Part shown: positions 33,647 through 42,805 of the stretch, piece after piece
Position numbering within the stretch: position 1 is the first letter of the stretch
How the letters are laid out: each line of letters begins with the position of its first letter
Assembly (NCBI RefSeq): GCF_002557795.1
Contig: NZ_CP023777.1
Coordinates: 3,791,001 to 3,855,000, forward strand
Reading direction: 5' to 3'
From: Chitinophaga caeni
GTDB taxonomy: Bacteria; Bacteroidota; Bacteroidia; Chitinophagales; Chitinophagaceae
DNA length: 64,000 nt
Notes under the pieces: generated by a model
What the model saw: the letters and a program-made list of their open reading frames with translations, nothing else
Database searches by the model: none
What the model was told of the DNA's origin: nothing
Translations under genes and position numbers: made by a program

Positions 33647-34504
33647 TCACTTAGTCTTTAGGCTGTGACCCAGCGGCTTTTCAACGGCAAGAAGCGGGCG
33701 AACGGCTACATGTAAATGATCGCCGTAAGCCAAGCGGTAAGTCTCGATTTCGGTTGCATTAAATAAATATTCAAGGGGAATAAATTTTGTTTCAAATCCT
33801 GCCCCCTGCAACTTCCTTTCATAATCTGCACCGTAAAACCTGATATGTCCGGGATCCCCGTAATGCGTAATCCTATCTTGCCTGGAGACGATACGCTCAT
33901 CTTCCTCCGTGATAGCCAAGCCCCTTTTAATCGGAACTTGCAAGAAGGCAATACCACCCGGTTTCAATACCCTGAATAATTCATTCATCGCTTTATTATC
34001 TTCTTTCACGTATTCCAACACATGCGAGCAGATAATCACATCGAAATAATGATCCTTAATTTCGGGCATACCGGTAATATCCAGGTATTTTGTTTCCCCG
34101 GGATAGGTGCTTTCAAACATATCGGCAAACTTATCCGCCGGGAAATATTCCAATCCTTCTATACTACGGAACCGTTTGAAGAAAATTTCTTCCGGGGCAA
34201 CATGTAATAGTCTCATCCCCGGCTTCAACAATTCACGGTGGCGGTCCAGGTATAACCATAAAGCCCTGTCGCGCTCATTGGATCGGCACCTGGGGCATTG
34301 TACCGGCCTCCGGTTTGCACCGGCCGGTAAAAATCGGGAAAAGCCCCTGTTACAGCAAGGGCATGCAACGTTATTCCCTCTGTAATATAATCCCCGGCAA
34401 TAAAGGTATAAAGGCAAAATAGTTTTCTTCAATAACCGCTTTATCGATGATTGTCGCATTGCTAAAATAGATTGCATTTGGCGTTTAACAAATGATGTTT
34501 TCAT
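33647..34504 (-). CDS. SAM-dependent methyltransferase with N-terminal zinc ribbon
   Basis: A 285-residue protein. A zinc ribbon CPCC...CPRCRSNERDRALWLYL (about 48-88) precedes a class I methyltransferase of the Methyltransf_11 type (about 95-240): LLHVAPEE is a diverged motif I, then DYFDVIICSHVLEYV-like (YFDVIICSHVLEYV) and LFRVLKPGGIAFLQVP are clear. Proteins with this ribbon plus methyltransferase are often found with surface-polysaccharide genes, but no such genes are here, so the substrate is open. Motif I lacks the usual GxGxG and has HVAPE, a variant common in this subgroup. ATGs at residues 1, 11 and 17 are possible starts. Confidence 0.8.
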   Translation of the reverse strand: MKTSFVKRQMQSILAMRQSSIKRLLKKTILPLYLYCRGLYYRGNNVACPCCNRGFSRFLPAGANRRPVQCPRCRSNERDRALWLYLDRHRELLKPGMRLLHVAPEEIFFKRFRSIEGLEYFPADKFADMFESTYPGETKYLDITGMPEIKDHYFDVIICSHVLEYVKEDNKAMNELFRVLKPGGIAFLQVPIKRGLAITEEDERIVSRQDRITHYGDPGHIRFYGADYERKLQGAGFETKFIPLEYLFNATEIETYRLAYGDHLHVAVRPLLAVEKPLGHSLKTK

Positions 34505-34753
34505 CTCCTAAATAGCGGTATGCGATCATACAACTATTTATGGCAAGGCACTTGGTAATACAATGCTAATAATACCGAATTGAAATTTCTGGCAACAAGT
34601 AATACCAGCGATAATTACTCTAAAATTGAATACTTGAATCTAAAACCGGAGAGCTTGAATCCCTGGCGAACAGTATTTTGGATGATTACCAGGCCTGGAG
34701 CCTAAATTTAGTGCCACCTGCTGCTATGAGCATGCAGATGACACGACAAGTTA

Positions 34754-35218
34754 CTAAATTTCTTGTTCAAAACCGCTATCTATCAATAAATGCTTACTAT
34801 CTGCCGCGGCTGTTGCAAGTTCGTCACAGCGATTATTCAACGGGTTATCCGCATGGCCTTTAACCCATCTGAATTGAACTTTATGTTTCTTGTATAGCGG
34901 GATAAAGCGCATCCACAGGTCCTTATTTTTCTTGTCTTTGAAACCCTTTTTTACCCATGACCACAACCAACCTTTCTCTACACTATTTACAACATATTGA
35001 CTATCGGTGTAAATGGTAATGGATAAGCCTTCCCTTGTTAATGCTTCCAAGGCAACAATTACTGCCAACAATTCCATCCTGTTATTGGTCGTAAGCCGGT
35101 AGCCTTGCGATAACTCCTTCCTCACGGTTCCCCATATCAAAACAACACCGTAGCCGCCAGGCCCCGGGTTCCCCCTGGAAGATCCGTCCGTATAAATAAT
35201 TAATCCTTTATCTGTCAA
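34754..35218 (-). CDS. rnhA: Ribonuclease HI
   Basis: A 154-residue endonuclease that cuts the RNA strand of RNA-DNA hybrids (R-loops, primers). Catalytic carboxylates are D11 (IIYTDGSSRGNPG), E49 (NNRMELLAV), D72 (IYTDSQYV) and D132 (NNRCDELA), with His122 in WVKGHADN, all matching E. coli D10, E48, D70, D134 and H124. The basic handle WSWVKKGFKDKKNKDLW is present. A good -7 box lies 18 bp upstream of the start. Downstream, 34505-34753 holds nothing recognisable. Confidence 0.97.
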   Translation of the reverse strand: MTDKGLIIYTDGSSRGNPGPGGYGVVLIWGTVRKELSQGYRLTTNNRMELLAVIVALEALTREGLSITIYTDSQYVVNSVEKGWLWSWVKKGFKDKKNKDLWMRFIPLYKKHKVQFRWVKGHADNPLNNRCDELATAAADSKHLLIDSGFEQEI

Positions 35219-35235
35219 ATCTCGTACAATTTTTG

Positions 35236-35243
35236 CAAAGGTA
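35236..35243 (-). promoter_or_regulatory. -7 box of the rnhA promoter
   Basis: On the - strand TACCTTTG, an exact TAnnTTTG match, giving a leader of about 10 nt before ATG 35218. No correctly spaced TTG upstream. Confidence 0.45.
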
Positions 35244-35288
35244 AACTTTCCAAAGCATTTACATAACTAACTGCAACGTATACACGGT

Positions 35289-36926
35289 TTATACTTGGAA
35301 CACGCCGGTTTTAAAACTTTCATGGATGGGCGCCTGGTTGGCAGCCGTGATAGCTTCACTGATGATCATCCTGGTATCTAGCGGATCGATGATATCGTCA
35401 ACCCATAATCTCGATGCAGCGTAATAAGGTGTAGTTTGATGTTCGTACTTGGCGATAATCTTTTTCAGCAGCTCCTGTTCAGCTTCCGGGCTGATAGTCT
35501 CGCCTTTCGATTTCAATGATGCCACCTGTATTTGCAACAAGGTTTTCGCAGCTTGTTCCCCGCCCATTACCGCGATCTTAGCGTTGGGCCAAGCAAAAAT
35601 TAACCGGGGATCATAAGCTTTACCGCACATGGCGTAATTTCCTGCACCGTAAGAATTCCCTACGATCACCGTAATTTTAGGTACGATTGAATTGGCAACG
35701 GCGTTCACCAATTTAGCGCCGTCCTTAATAATTCCGGCATGTTCACTCCGGCTACCGACCATGAAGCCGGTCACATCTTGTAAAAATACCAGGGGAATTT
35801 TTTTCTGGTTGCAAATCATGATGAACCGGGCCGCTTTATCGGCACTATCATTATAAATCACGCCACCCATCTGCATTTCACCTTTCCTGCTTTTCACTAT
35901 TTTTCTTTGGTTGGCCACGATCCCTACCGACCAGCCTTCGATCCTAGCATAACCGCATAAAATACTTTTGCCGTAATCTTCTTTATACTGGTCGAATTCC
36001 GAATTGTCAACGATCCTTTCGATAACTTCGACCATATCATAAGGCTTGGAGCTATCCGCGGGAATAATGCCGTATAATTCCTTGGAATCCTTAAGCGGCT
36101 CTTTTGCTGCCACGCGGTTGAACCCGGCGTTTTCGGGCGCACCGATCTTGGCCACTAATTTTTTTACTTCGTCCAGGCAAGTTTCATCCGAATCGAATTT
36201 ATAATCCGCGATCCCGGAAATTTCCGTGTGGGTTGTTGCGCCGCCTAAAGTTTCAGCATCAATATCTTCTCCAATTGCTGCTTTCACGAGATAAGGGCCC
36301 GCTAAAAATATAGAGCCGTTCCCCTTTACCATCAAAACCTCGTCGCTCATGATCGGTAAATATGCTCCTCCTGCAACGCAGCTGCCCATTACGGCGGCTA
36401 TTTGGGTAATACCCATAGCGCTCATGCGGGCATTATTATAAAAAATACGACCGAAATGCTCTTTGCCGGGAAAAATTTCATCTTGCATCGGTAAATATAC
36501 CCCCGCGCTATCTACCAGGTAAATTACCGGCAATTTATTTTCCATCGCGATTTCCTGCAAACGAAGGTTCTTAGTTCCTGTCATCGGGAACCAAGCGCCG
36601 GCTTTTACAGTCATATCATTTGCAACGATAATACATTGTTTCCCTGAAATGTAACCGATCCCTGCTACCGTTCCAGCCGCCGGGCAGCCACCATGTTCTT
36701 CATACATTTCAAAAGCAGCAAAACTGCCGATCTCGATAAAGCGGCTTCCTTTATCTACCAGGTAATCAATCCTTTCCCTCGGGCTTAGCTTACCCTTTTT
36801 CTTAATTTTTTCGAGGTTCTTGGGGCCCCCTCCTTGCGAGATCACTGCTTTCCGTTGTTTCAGGGTAGCCAATGCCATGCGCATGGTATCCTCATTTTTA
36901 TTAAATTCCAGTTGCTGTTGATCCAT
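35289..36926 (-). CDS. Acyl-CoA carboxylase beta subunit (methylcrotonyl-CoA type)
   Basis: A 545-residue carboxyltransferase subunit starting at ATG 36926 (MDQQQLEFNKNEDTMRM). The frame is open to 37025 but that would overlap the diverging DinB gene. It transfers CO2 from biotin to an acyl-CoA. The blocks MGSCVAGGAYLPIMSDEVLMVKG, GPYLVKAAIGEDIDAETLGGATTH and GSRSEHAGIIKDGAKLVNAVANS resemble the beta chain of methylcrotonyl-CoA carboxylase of leucine breakdown, more than propionyl-CoA carboxylase. No biotin-carrying alpha subunit is adjacent. The C-terminus is WVDDIIDPLDTRMIISEAI, a family hallmark. Confidence 0.92.
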   Translation of the reverse strand: MDQQQLEFNKNEDTMRMALATLKQRKAVISQGGGPKNLEKIKKKGKLSPRERIDYLVDKGSRFIEIGSFAAFEMYEEHGGCPAAGTVAGIGYISGKQCIIVANDMTVKAGAWFPMTGTKNLRLQEIAMENKLPVIYLVDSAGVYLPMQDEIFPGKEHFGRIFYNNARMSAMGITQIAAVMGSCVAGGAYLPIMSDEVLMVKGNGSIFLAGPYLVKAAIGEDIDAETLGGATTHTEISGIADYKFDSDETCLDEVKKLVAKIGAPENAGFNRVAAKEPLKDSKELYGIIPADSSKPYDMVEVIERIVDNSEFDQYKEDYGKSILCGYARIEGWSVGIVANQRKIVKSRKGEMQMGGVIYNDSADKAARFIMICNQKKIPLVFLQDVTGFMVGSRSEHAGIIKDGAKLVNAVANSIVPKITVIVGNSYGAGNYAMCGKAYDPRLIFAWPNAKIAVMGGEQAAKTLLQIQVASLKSKGETISPEAEQELLKKIIAKYEHQTTPYYAASRLWVDDIIDPLDTRMIISEAITAANQAPIHESFKTGVFQV

Positions 36927-37006
36927 AACGTAAGATTTATGGTTAAAAATAAAGGAAATGGACGGAATGCAGATCATTTGGATTAAATTCAGGTGATTGT
37001 TAACAA

Positions 37007-37510
37007 ATGGATCTTGATTACCCAAATCAAAAACGGATGCTCATGACACACCAAGCATTAATGGCAGAAACCTTGCAGCACATGTATAATGGTGAGCCTT
37101 GGTTAGATGTTACGCTGATGGAACATCTTTCGAAAATGGATGCTTCGCATGCAACCAGGCGGCTTAATGGTTCTAACAATACTTGGGAATTGTTGAACCA
37201 TTTAATTTATTGGCATCAAAATGTTACCCGGAAGTTATCGGGGGTTAAAACGGAGCAAGAAGGCGATCTCCCCGATTTTTACTTGCCAGAAAATTGCAAC
37301 GATGAAAATTGGGATGCTACCTTGCACCGGTTCCATCATTCATTAGAGCAGATGATGAATACGATCAGGAATTACCCCGGTCAAAAACTGTTCGATGTAG
37401 TTCCGGGGACGCAGCATACCGCGTATTTTTACATGCAAGGAATATTATCCCACGTTGCTTATCACCTGGGTCAAATAGTGCTATTAAGAAAGTATGCAAA
37501 TATTAACTAG
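37007..37510 (+). CDS. DinB-family four-helix protein
   Basis: A 167-residue DinB/YfiT-like protein, a four-helix bundle usually with a His triad binding a metal; members include thiol S-transferases and damage-induced proteins. Candidate ligands are His in LLNHLIYWHQN and two in ILSHVAYHLGQIVLL. The function in this organism cannot be told. Its last 8 bases overlap the 3' end of the convergent hybrid kinase gene. Starts at ATG 37007 or at the in-frame ATGs at 37037 and 37043 are possible. Confidence 0.8.
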   Translation: MDLDYPNQKRMLMTHQALMAETLQHMYNGEPWLDVTLMEHLSKMDASHATRRLNGSNNTWELLNHLIYWHQNVTRKLSGVKTEQEGDLPDFYLPENCNDENWDATLHRFHHSLEQMMNTIRNYPGQKLFDVVPGTQHTAYFYMQGILSHVAYHLGQIVLLRKYANIN

Positions 37511-39326
37511 AGGGGGTTTGCAACGCTTGCAGTTGGAACATTTTGCTAATTGTTTGGAACAATTGCGGTTTCAATACCGGTTTAAGGATATAATTATTGA
37601 CGCCGAGCGCTTTTGCTTCGGCCTCATGCTCCGCGAACCCATTCGCTGAAAGCGCCACGATCAGTAGATTCTTGAACTTTTCTTTACCGCGGAGCACCTC
37701 GATAGCTTCCAGCCCGCCCATGATGGGCATATTCATGTCCATCAAGACTAAGTCGGGTTCAAACGACTCCGCTTTTTCAACTCCTTCTACCCCGTTTTCG
37801 GCTAGCTCAAGGATTATAGGTGTTTCCAGCAAATACCTTTCGATAATCATCCTGTTGATCTTATCATCTTCCACAAGCAAGATTTTTTTACCGGCAGGTA
37901 TAAAGATATTCGGCTCTTCATTCACGGTGATTTCTTCTTCATGTACATTCAAAGGTAATGAAATTGTGAACGTGGTGCCTTTTTGATCATTCGTATTTAC
38001 ATAAATCTTTCCGCCCATTAATTCAACGTACTGCCTCGCTAGCAGCAAACCTAATTTACTACCAACGAAATATTCCGAGTTTTTATCAACCTGGTGAAGC
38101 GGTTTGAACAAGGCATCGATTTGCGCTAAATTTAGTGGTTCCCCTTCATCCGTGATCCTGATGCATAGCTTCGTATCTGAGCGGAACACTTCGAACAGTA
38201 TCGTGCTTAACTTGGGACTTATCTTTATGCCGTGGGCAACCAGGTTATTGACGATCTGTGTTAATTTGACTTGGTCAATAACAATACATGCTGCGAGGTC
38301 GGGAGCAATTTTGGTGGCAAGTGTCACATGTTGGGATACAGCGAACGGCCGGTTTAATTTCAAGATACTTGTTACCCACTCATCCAGGTTAAGCGGCGCT
38401 TCTTTCAAATGGTTGTGATGCCCCGATTCGATCTCTGAAATCGAGATCACGTTATTTAGTATGGTGCTCAATGTGATACTACCGAAATAAATACCATCCA
38501 CGTATTCCTGCATGGTGTCACTCAGCTTCTCTTTATTCGAAATTTCTTTAAGTAAGGTACTTTGTCCTATGATCCCGTTCAGGGAGTTACGGGTTTCATG
38601 GGCCACTTGTTTTAAAAACAATACCAGCGCCTTATTAGCATGATCTAACTGTTCGGTCCTATCCGCAACCTGTACTACCAGTGCGACATTTTTATCTTCC
38701 AGCTCCCTGTTTTTGCGATCCAGTTCTTCTTGGGTTAATTTTACTTTCTCGCCCAGGCGGTAACTCTTCAGTTGGTAAATACAAATGGCTAGCACATTTA
38801 AGAAAAATACGACCGAGATGATGAGCCACCTGAAATTATCCTGTGTTGCTTCAGATAAGGGTACCTGGGAGAACCATTCGTTATAGTAGTTAAATTCCAA
38901 GAAAATTGGAATACATAAATGTATGCCTATGCAAGCAATCATCCACCTGGTTTCAAGGTTGTTGAAGGTCAGCAGGATGATATTTATCGCGAACAGGGAA
39001 AGTAATTGCACGTAAGCCAGCTTACCTAGCGTAATACCGTAATAGGCGATCACGAAATAAAATACTACCTGCAATAATATCTTGGCGGATAAATGCTTAC
39101 GGTGTTTATTTAAAGCGATGGAAAATAAGAATAAGGGGCAAAACATCATTGCCGGGATCAATATCTCGACCGAATCGGATAAGCAATAAAACCAGTACCC
39201 GTAAACAGTAACTAGAACCGCGCACAGCATTGCTATGAGGTTCACGGTTTCGTTTCTTCTTGCTTCCTCTTCTTCCTCGTTGTCTGAATTTACAATAGCT
39301 TTATAGATGGACGATAATCGAAACAT
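37503..39326 (-). CDS. Membrane hybrid histidine kinase with degenerate ATPase boxes
   Basis: A 607-residue hybrid sensor. Six to seven membrane helices fill residues 28-185, then a coiled coil (KLTQEELDRKNRELEDKN), a HisKA domain with phospho-acceptor His243 in QVAHETRNSLNGIIG, an HATPase_c domain and a C-terminal receiver with Asp530 in LVLMDMNMPIMGG. The ATPase domain is unusual: the N box reads IVNNLVAHGIK where the second Asn of the common form is His, the G1 box DxGxG reads DEGEP, and the G2 loop reads GSKLGL. Kinase activity may be weak. No output DNA-binding domain is attached; a target regulator is not adjacent. The ligand is unknown. Confidence 0.88.
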   Translation of the reverse strand: MFRLSSIYKAIVNSDNEEEEEARRNETVNLIAMLCAVLVTVYGYWFYCLSDSVEILIPAMMFCPLFLFSIALNKHRKHLSAKILLQVVFYFVIAYYGITLGKLAYVQLLSLFAINIILLTFNNLETRWMIACIGIHLCIPIFLEFNYYNEWFSQVPLSEATQDNFRWLIISVVFFLNVLAICIYQLKSYRLGEKVKLTQEELDRKNRELEDKNVALVVQVADRTEQLDHANKALVLFLKQVAHETRNSLNGIIGQSTLLKEISNKEKLSDTMQEYVDGIYFGSITLSTILNNVISISEIESGHHNHLKEAPLNLDEWVTSILKLNRPFAVSQHVTLATKIAPDLAACIVIDQVKLTQIVNNLVAHGIKISPKLSTILFEVFRSDTKLCIRITDEGEPLNLAQIDALFKPLHQVDKNSEYFVGSKLGLLLARQYVELMGGKIYVNTNDQKGTTFTISLPLNVHEEEITVNEEPNIFIPAGKKILLVEDDKINRMIIERYLLETPIILELAENGVEGVEKAESFEPDLVLMDMNMPIMGGLEAIEVLRGKEKFKNLLIVALSANGFAEHEAEAKALGVNNYILKPVLKPQLFQTISKMFQLQALQTPSS

Positions 39327-39783
39327 TAGACCGATAATTTTAATGCCAGGTTCTCAGGCATAATTAAAACATCACTTCATTTCAATTCCTGGGGCTGAAA
39401 TGTTTTCCAATCCTTTTTAGGTTAGGCGTAAAGCGATTTGATTCTGGTGTTTAACAAATTAAATTTCGACAACTACTGTTCTGAAATTATACTCACATAT
39501 TTACGCAGTACATTAAAATATGGTTTTTAAAATCCATATTATTTAATCAGTATTTAAACAAACTCTTATATAAGGGTTAAACTATTGAAAATCAAAAAAA
39601 TGGAAAACTTGGATGAGATAACAAGTTGTTATAACGCATATAGCAATTTAACCAATTTTGGATTAAATTAGCAATTCATTAACAAAAATATATAAAATTG
39701 ATGCTAATTATCAATTTTAAGATAAATCGGGAGGAAAATGTATTAATCTTCCCATCCCGGTGATTAATAAAAAGTTAGATTAT
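39327..39783. other. AT-rich intergenic region upstream of the hybrid kinase
   Basis: About 450 bp without a credible gene. A near-perfect palindrome AATATGG...CCATATT spans 39517-39540. The segment directly left of the MITE-like element (GTTAGATT at 39774-39781) is repeated right of it. Confidence 0.35.
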
Positions 39784-40102
39784 CATTGTTGTCCGACTAA
39801 AAATGCTTTAAAGGTACTTGAATTCCTTACCTGGTCAAGGATATCAGCGAAGGATGGTATATTCACCCCCGCCAAGAGAACCGTGGAACTTCGCACCGTT
39901 GATTGCGAAGGGTGGCTTGGCCATACAGTAGTAGAAAGGCCAGATCGAGCGATCAAATTGGTGGCTGTAATGGCCCATTTGTGCCCTTTTTTAGTACTTT
40001 TTTGGGCAAGCAAAAAAGTTCAAGAAACGAGCAGATGAACATTGAGTCGAACTATTGAGGGAGCAAATTGCTCCCCGGTTAAAATTTAGTCGGACAATAA
40101 TG
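39784..40102. mobile_element. 319-bp MITE-like element with 18-bp terminal inverted repeats
   Basis: The left end CATTGTTGTCCGACTAAA (39784-39801) and the inverted right end CATTATTGTCCGACTAAA (40085-40102) differ at one base. An 8-bp direct repeat GTTAGATT lies left (39774-39781) and right (40102-40109), although the ends do not align exactly (a 2-3 nt offset on the left). No transposase domain is encoded: open frames on both strands inside (about 77-93 codons) share no recognised motif. A 9-bp ACTTTTTTG/CAAAAAAGT hairpin is inside (39996-40019). It is best read as a non-autonomous remnant of an insertion sequence inserted just beyond the parC terminator. Confidence 0.7.
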
Positions 40103-40132
40103 TTAGATTTTCTATTCTTAAGATAATAAAAC

Positions 40133-40163
40133 AGGGATTGCCCAATAAATTGACAATCCCTGT
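40133..40163 (-). terminator. Intrinsic terminator of parC
   Basis: Perfect 9-bp CAGGGATTG/CAATCCCTG stem (40133-40141, 40155-40163) with a 13-nt loop; TTTTATTA follows on the - strand, 27 bp past the parC stop. Confidence 0.8.
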
Positions 40164-40189
40164 ACATATAAAAATGCAAGAATTTCTCG

Positions 40190-42736
40190 TTAAGAGAATA
40201 ATTCGCCTTGAAGTTTGTCGTCAGAATCTTCTTCCCCCGTGTTTTCTTCTTCAGAAATTAATTCTAAACTGATTAAATCTGCTCCAACTAATTTACTCCC
40301 AACCGACTTATACCCCATCACGTCGATAAATTCAGCTAAATCAACTTCTTCTTCTTCGGGATCTTTCTTTTTCCCGTAAGACATATGGATGACTGGCTGT
40401 TCCTGCGTGGTCACCAACTCCAGGTAATTTTTCGCGCCTTCCTTGATGAAAGAGAATTTATTGTTCAAGGTTTGCGTTTCGATCTTGAAGCGCTTCACGT
40501 TGAATTGTTTCTTTTCCGCATCAAAATAGATAGCGGTAATGATTTTTTCAGGATTAAATTTCTCAATGTAAACCGCATCTTCCGGTTCGTAGCGGTTCGT
40601 TATTTCGAAGTTGGTTAATTCGTAAGTCCCATTTTTATAAAATACAATTATTTTATCTTCCCCTTCGAAGCTGCCGACATACAGCCCGCGTTTTTCCGTA
40701 TTTAGTCTGCCTATGGCATCATCGTACCAAATTTTTAAACCTGATAAAGTGGAAACCCCCTTTTCTTTGAACTTAACGCTCCTAACCGGGTATTTCGTAA
40801 CCTGGTTACCCATCGAGTTCCGGTTCTTGATGGCAATGGTTTCAAAGTAAAGATCAAATTCTTTATTACGGGCAGCGCAATTAGGACTTAGCTTGATCGT
40901 TACCACTTCTGCCTCACCATTGGGATTGGCAGAGAAATAGTGCACCTTGGAGTTTTTCTCCCCCTTGTAGGCCAGGTCATATTCTTTATCGCGGGTAATA
41001 CCGGTTACATTGAATCGTTTAGCATAGCTAACCCCGGTTTTACCATCGAGATAAATCATGTTATACGTCGTCCTATCATCATTTTTCTTAAATACATCTA
41101 CATGGATAATATCTTTTCCGACGAAGGTTTTATCCGCCACCTTGGTCACCAACATTTTACCATCACGTTTAAATACGATGATATTGTCTAGGTCGGAGCA
41201 ATCGGCAACGAACTCATCCTTTTTAAGGGAAGTCCCGATAAACCCTTCTGCCCTATTTACGTACAATTTGGTATTGGCAATGGCGACCTGTTGTACCTGG
41301 ATATTGTCGAAGGTCTTTATCTCGGTCTTACGCTCCCTGCCGGCACCGTATTTTTTCAGCAATCCCTCGTAATAGGTAATCGTAAATTCCACGAGGTGAG
41401 CCAGGTTATGTTTTACATCGGCAATTTCGGCCTCGATGTTCTTAATCTGGTTGTTTAGTTCCGTAATATCCAAACGGTAGATACGGCGGACAGGTTTCTC
41501 CGTTAACTTGAGGATATCTTCCTTCGCGATGGGTCGCTTCAGGTTCTTTTTATAGGGAGTAAAAGCTTTATCAATCGCCGCAATCACCGTGTCCCAATCT
41601 TTATGCTTTTGTTCCAGTTCCTTGTAAATACCTTTTTCGAAGAAGATCTTTTCCAAGGACGTGTAATGCCATTTATCTTCCAGCTCGGCTAGCTTGATCT
41701 CTTGTTCCTTACCGAGCAAGGTCTTCGTAAATTCAGCTGAATGGCGCAATAAATCCGAAGCGGTGATAAATACAGGTTTATCTTCCACGATAACGCAGGC
41801 ATTTGGCGAAATAGAGATTTCGCAATCCGTAAATGCATACAACGCATCGATCGTGATGTCAGGAGAAATACCCGGGGCAAGCTGCACTTCAATCTCCACA
41901 TCCTTAGCGGTGTTGTCTATAACTTTCTTAATCTTGATCTTGCTATTGTCATTTGCCTTTACGATCGAATCGATTAATTGCGAAGTGGTGATACCGTATG
42001 GTACATCCTTGATCAACAACGTCTTCTTATCTTTTTCCTCGATATGCGCCCTAACGCGTACTTTACCACCCCTCTTACCATCGTTGTAGTTTGCCACATC
42101 GATCATACCGCCGGTTAGGAAATCGGGGTACAATTCAAACTTGCGGCCTTTCAAATACTTGATAGACGCTTCCAGTAATTCCACGAAGTTATGCGGTAAA
42201 ATCTTGGTAGATAAACCTACGGCGATGCCTTCCGCACCTTGCGCGAGCAATAAGGGAAATTTCATCGGCAATGTTAGCGGTTCGTTTTTACGGCCGTCAT
42301 AACTCAATTGCCAGGAAGTGGTTTTATTATTGAAAGCTACTTCTAATGCGAATTTGGATAATCGCGCTTCTATGTAACGCGGGGCGGCCGCATCATCCCC
42401 GGTACGGATATCCCCCCAGTTACCCTGCGTTTCGATCACCAGGTCCTTTTGCCCGAGGTTCACCATCGCATCCCCGATGGAAGCATCCCCATGCGGGTGG
42501 TATTGCATAGTTTGACCGATAACATTGGCGACCTTGTTGAACCTACCGTCATCCATTTCTTTCATCGCGTGCAATATCCTTCGCTGCACGGGTTTGAGGC
42601 CATCCTCCACGGCAGGTACCGCCCTTTCCAAGATTACGTAAGAAGCATAATCCAGGAACCAATTTTCGTACATCCCGCCAACATGTAATACTCCATGCAA
42701 TGCATCTTCACCGGGTAGTTGTTCATTGTTGCTCAT
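40190..42736 (-). CDS. parC: DNA topoisomerase IV subunit A
   Basis: An 848-residue type IIA topoisomerase cleavage subunit that decatenates sister chromosomes with ParE. The 5Y-CAP domain carries catalytic Tyr121 in APRYIEARLS. The drug-binding helix reads HPHGDASIGD (80-89): the serine usual at the quinolone contact is Ala85, while the acidic residue Asp89 is kept. The C-terminal beta-pinwheel lacks an obvious GyrA box, which fits ParC, not GyrA. An acidic tail (EEENTGEEDSDDKLQGELFS) ends the protein. parE is encoded upstream on the same strand, with a cupin and a DUF1835 gene between. Confidence 0.92.
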   Translation of the reverse strand: MSNNEQLPGEDALHGVLHVGGMYENWFLDYASYVILERAVPAVEDGLKPVQRRILHAMKEMDDGRFNKVANVIGQTMQYHPHGDASIGDAMVNLGQKDLVIETQGNWGDIRTGDDAAAPRYIEARLSKFALEVAFNNKTTSWQLSYDGRKNEPLTLPMKFPLLLAQGAEGIAVGLSTKILPHNFVELLEASIKYLKGRKFELYPDFLTGGMIDVANYNDGKRGGKVRVRAHIEEKDKKTLLIKDVPYGITTSQLIDSIVKANDNSKIKIKKVIDNTAKDVEIEVQLAPGISPDITIDALYAFTDCEISISPNACVIVEDKPVFITASDLLRHSAEFTKTLLGKEQEIKLAELEDKWHYTSLEKIFFEKGIYKELEQKHKDWDTVIAAIDKAFTPYKKNLKRPIAKEDILKLTEKPVRRIYRLDITELNNQIKNIEAEIADVKHNLAHLVEFTITYYEGLLKKYGAGRERKTEIKTFDNIQVQQVAIANTKLYVNRAEGFIGTSLKKDEFVADCSDLDNIIVFKRDGKMLVTKVADKTFVGKDIIHVDVFKKNDDRTTYNMIYLDGKTGVSYAKRFNVTGITRDKEYDLAYKGEKNSKVHYFSANPNGEAEVVTIKLSPNCAARNKEFDLYFETIAIKNRNSMGNQVTKYPVRSVKFKEKGVSTLSGLKIWYDDAIGRLNTEKRGLYVGSFEGEDKIIVFYKNGTYELTNFEITNRYEPEDAVYIEKFNPEKIITAIYFDAEKKQFNVKRFKIETQTLNNKFSFIKEGAKNYLELVTTQEQPVIHMSYGKKKDPEEEEVDLAEFIDVMGYKSVGSKLVGADLISLELISEEENTGEEDSDDKLQGELFS

Positions 42737-42805
42737 AATGCTTTAAATTTATTCCTGCCGTATCGATAAAAAGCCGATCGCGGCTGTCATCATTCCGATT
42801 AATTA

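Noticed and set aside
36927..37025. Longer N-terminus for the acyl-CoA carboxylase subunit
   Set aside because: It would overlap the start of the diverging DinB gene; the canonical start is at 36926.
39760..40038. Open frames inside the MITE-like element on both strands
   Set aside because: No domain or motif, and they are bounded by the inverted repeats; probably by-products of the element.
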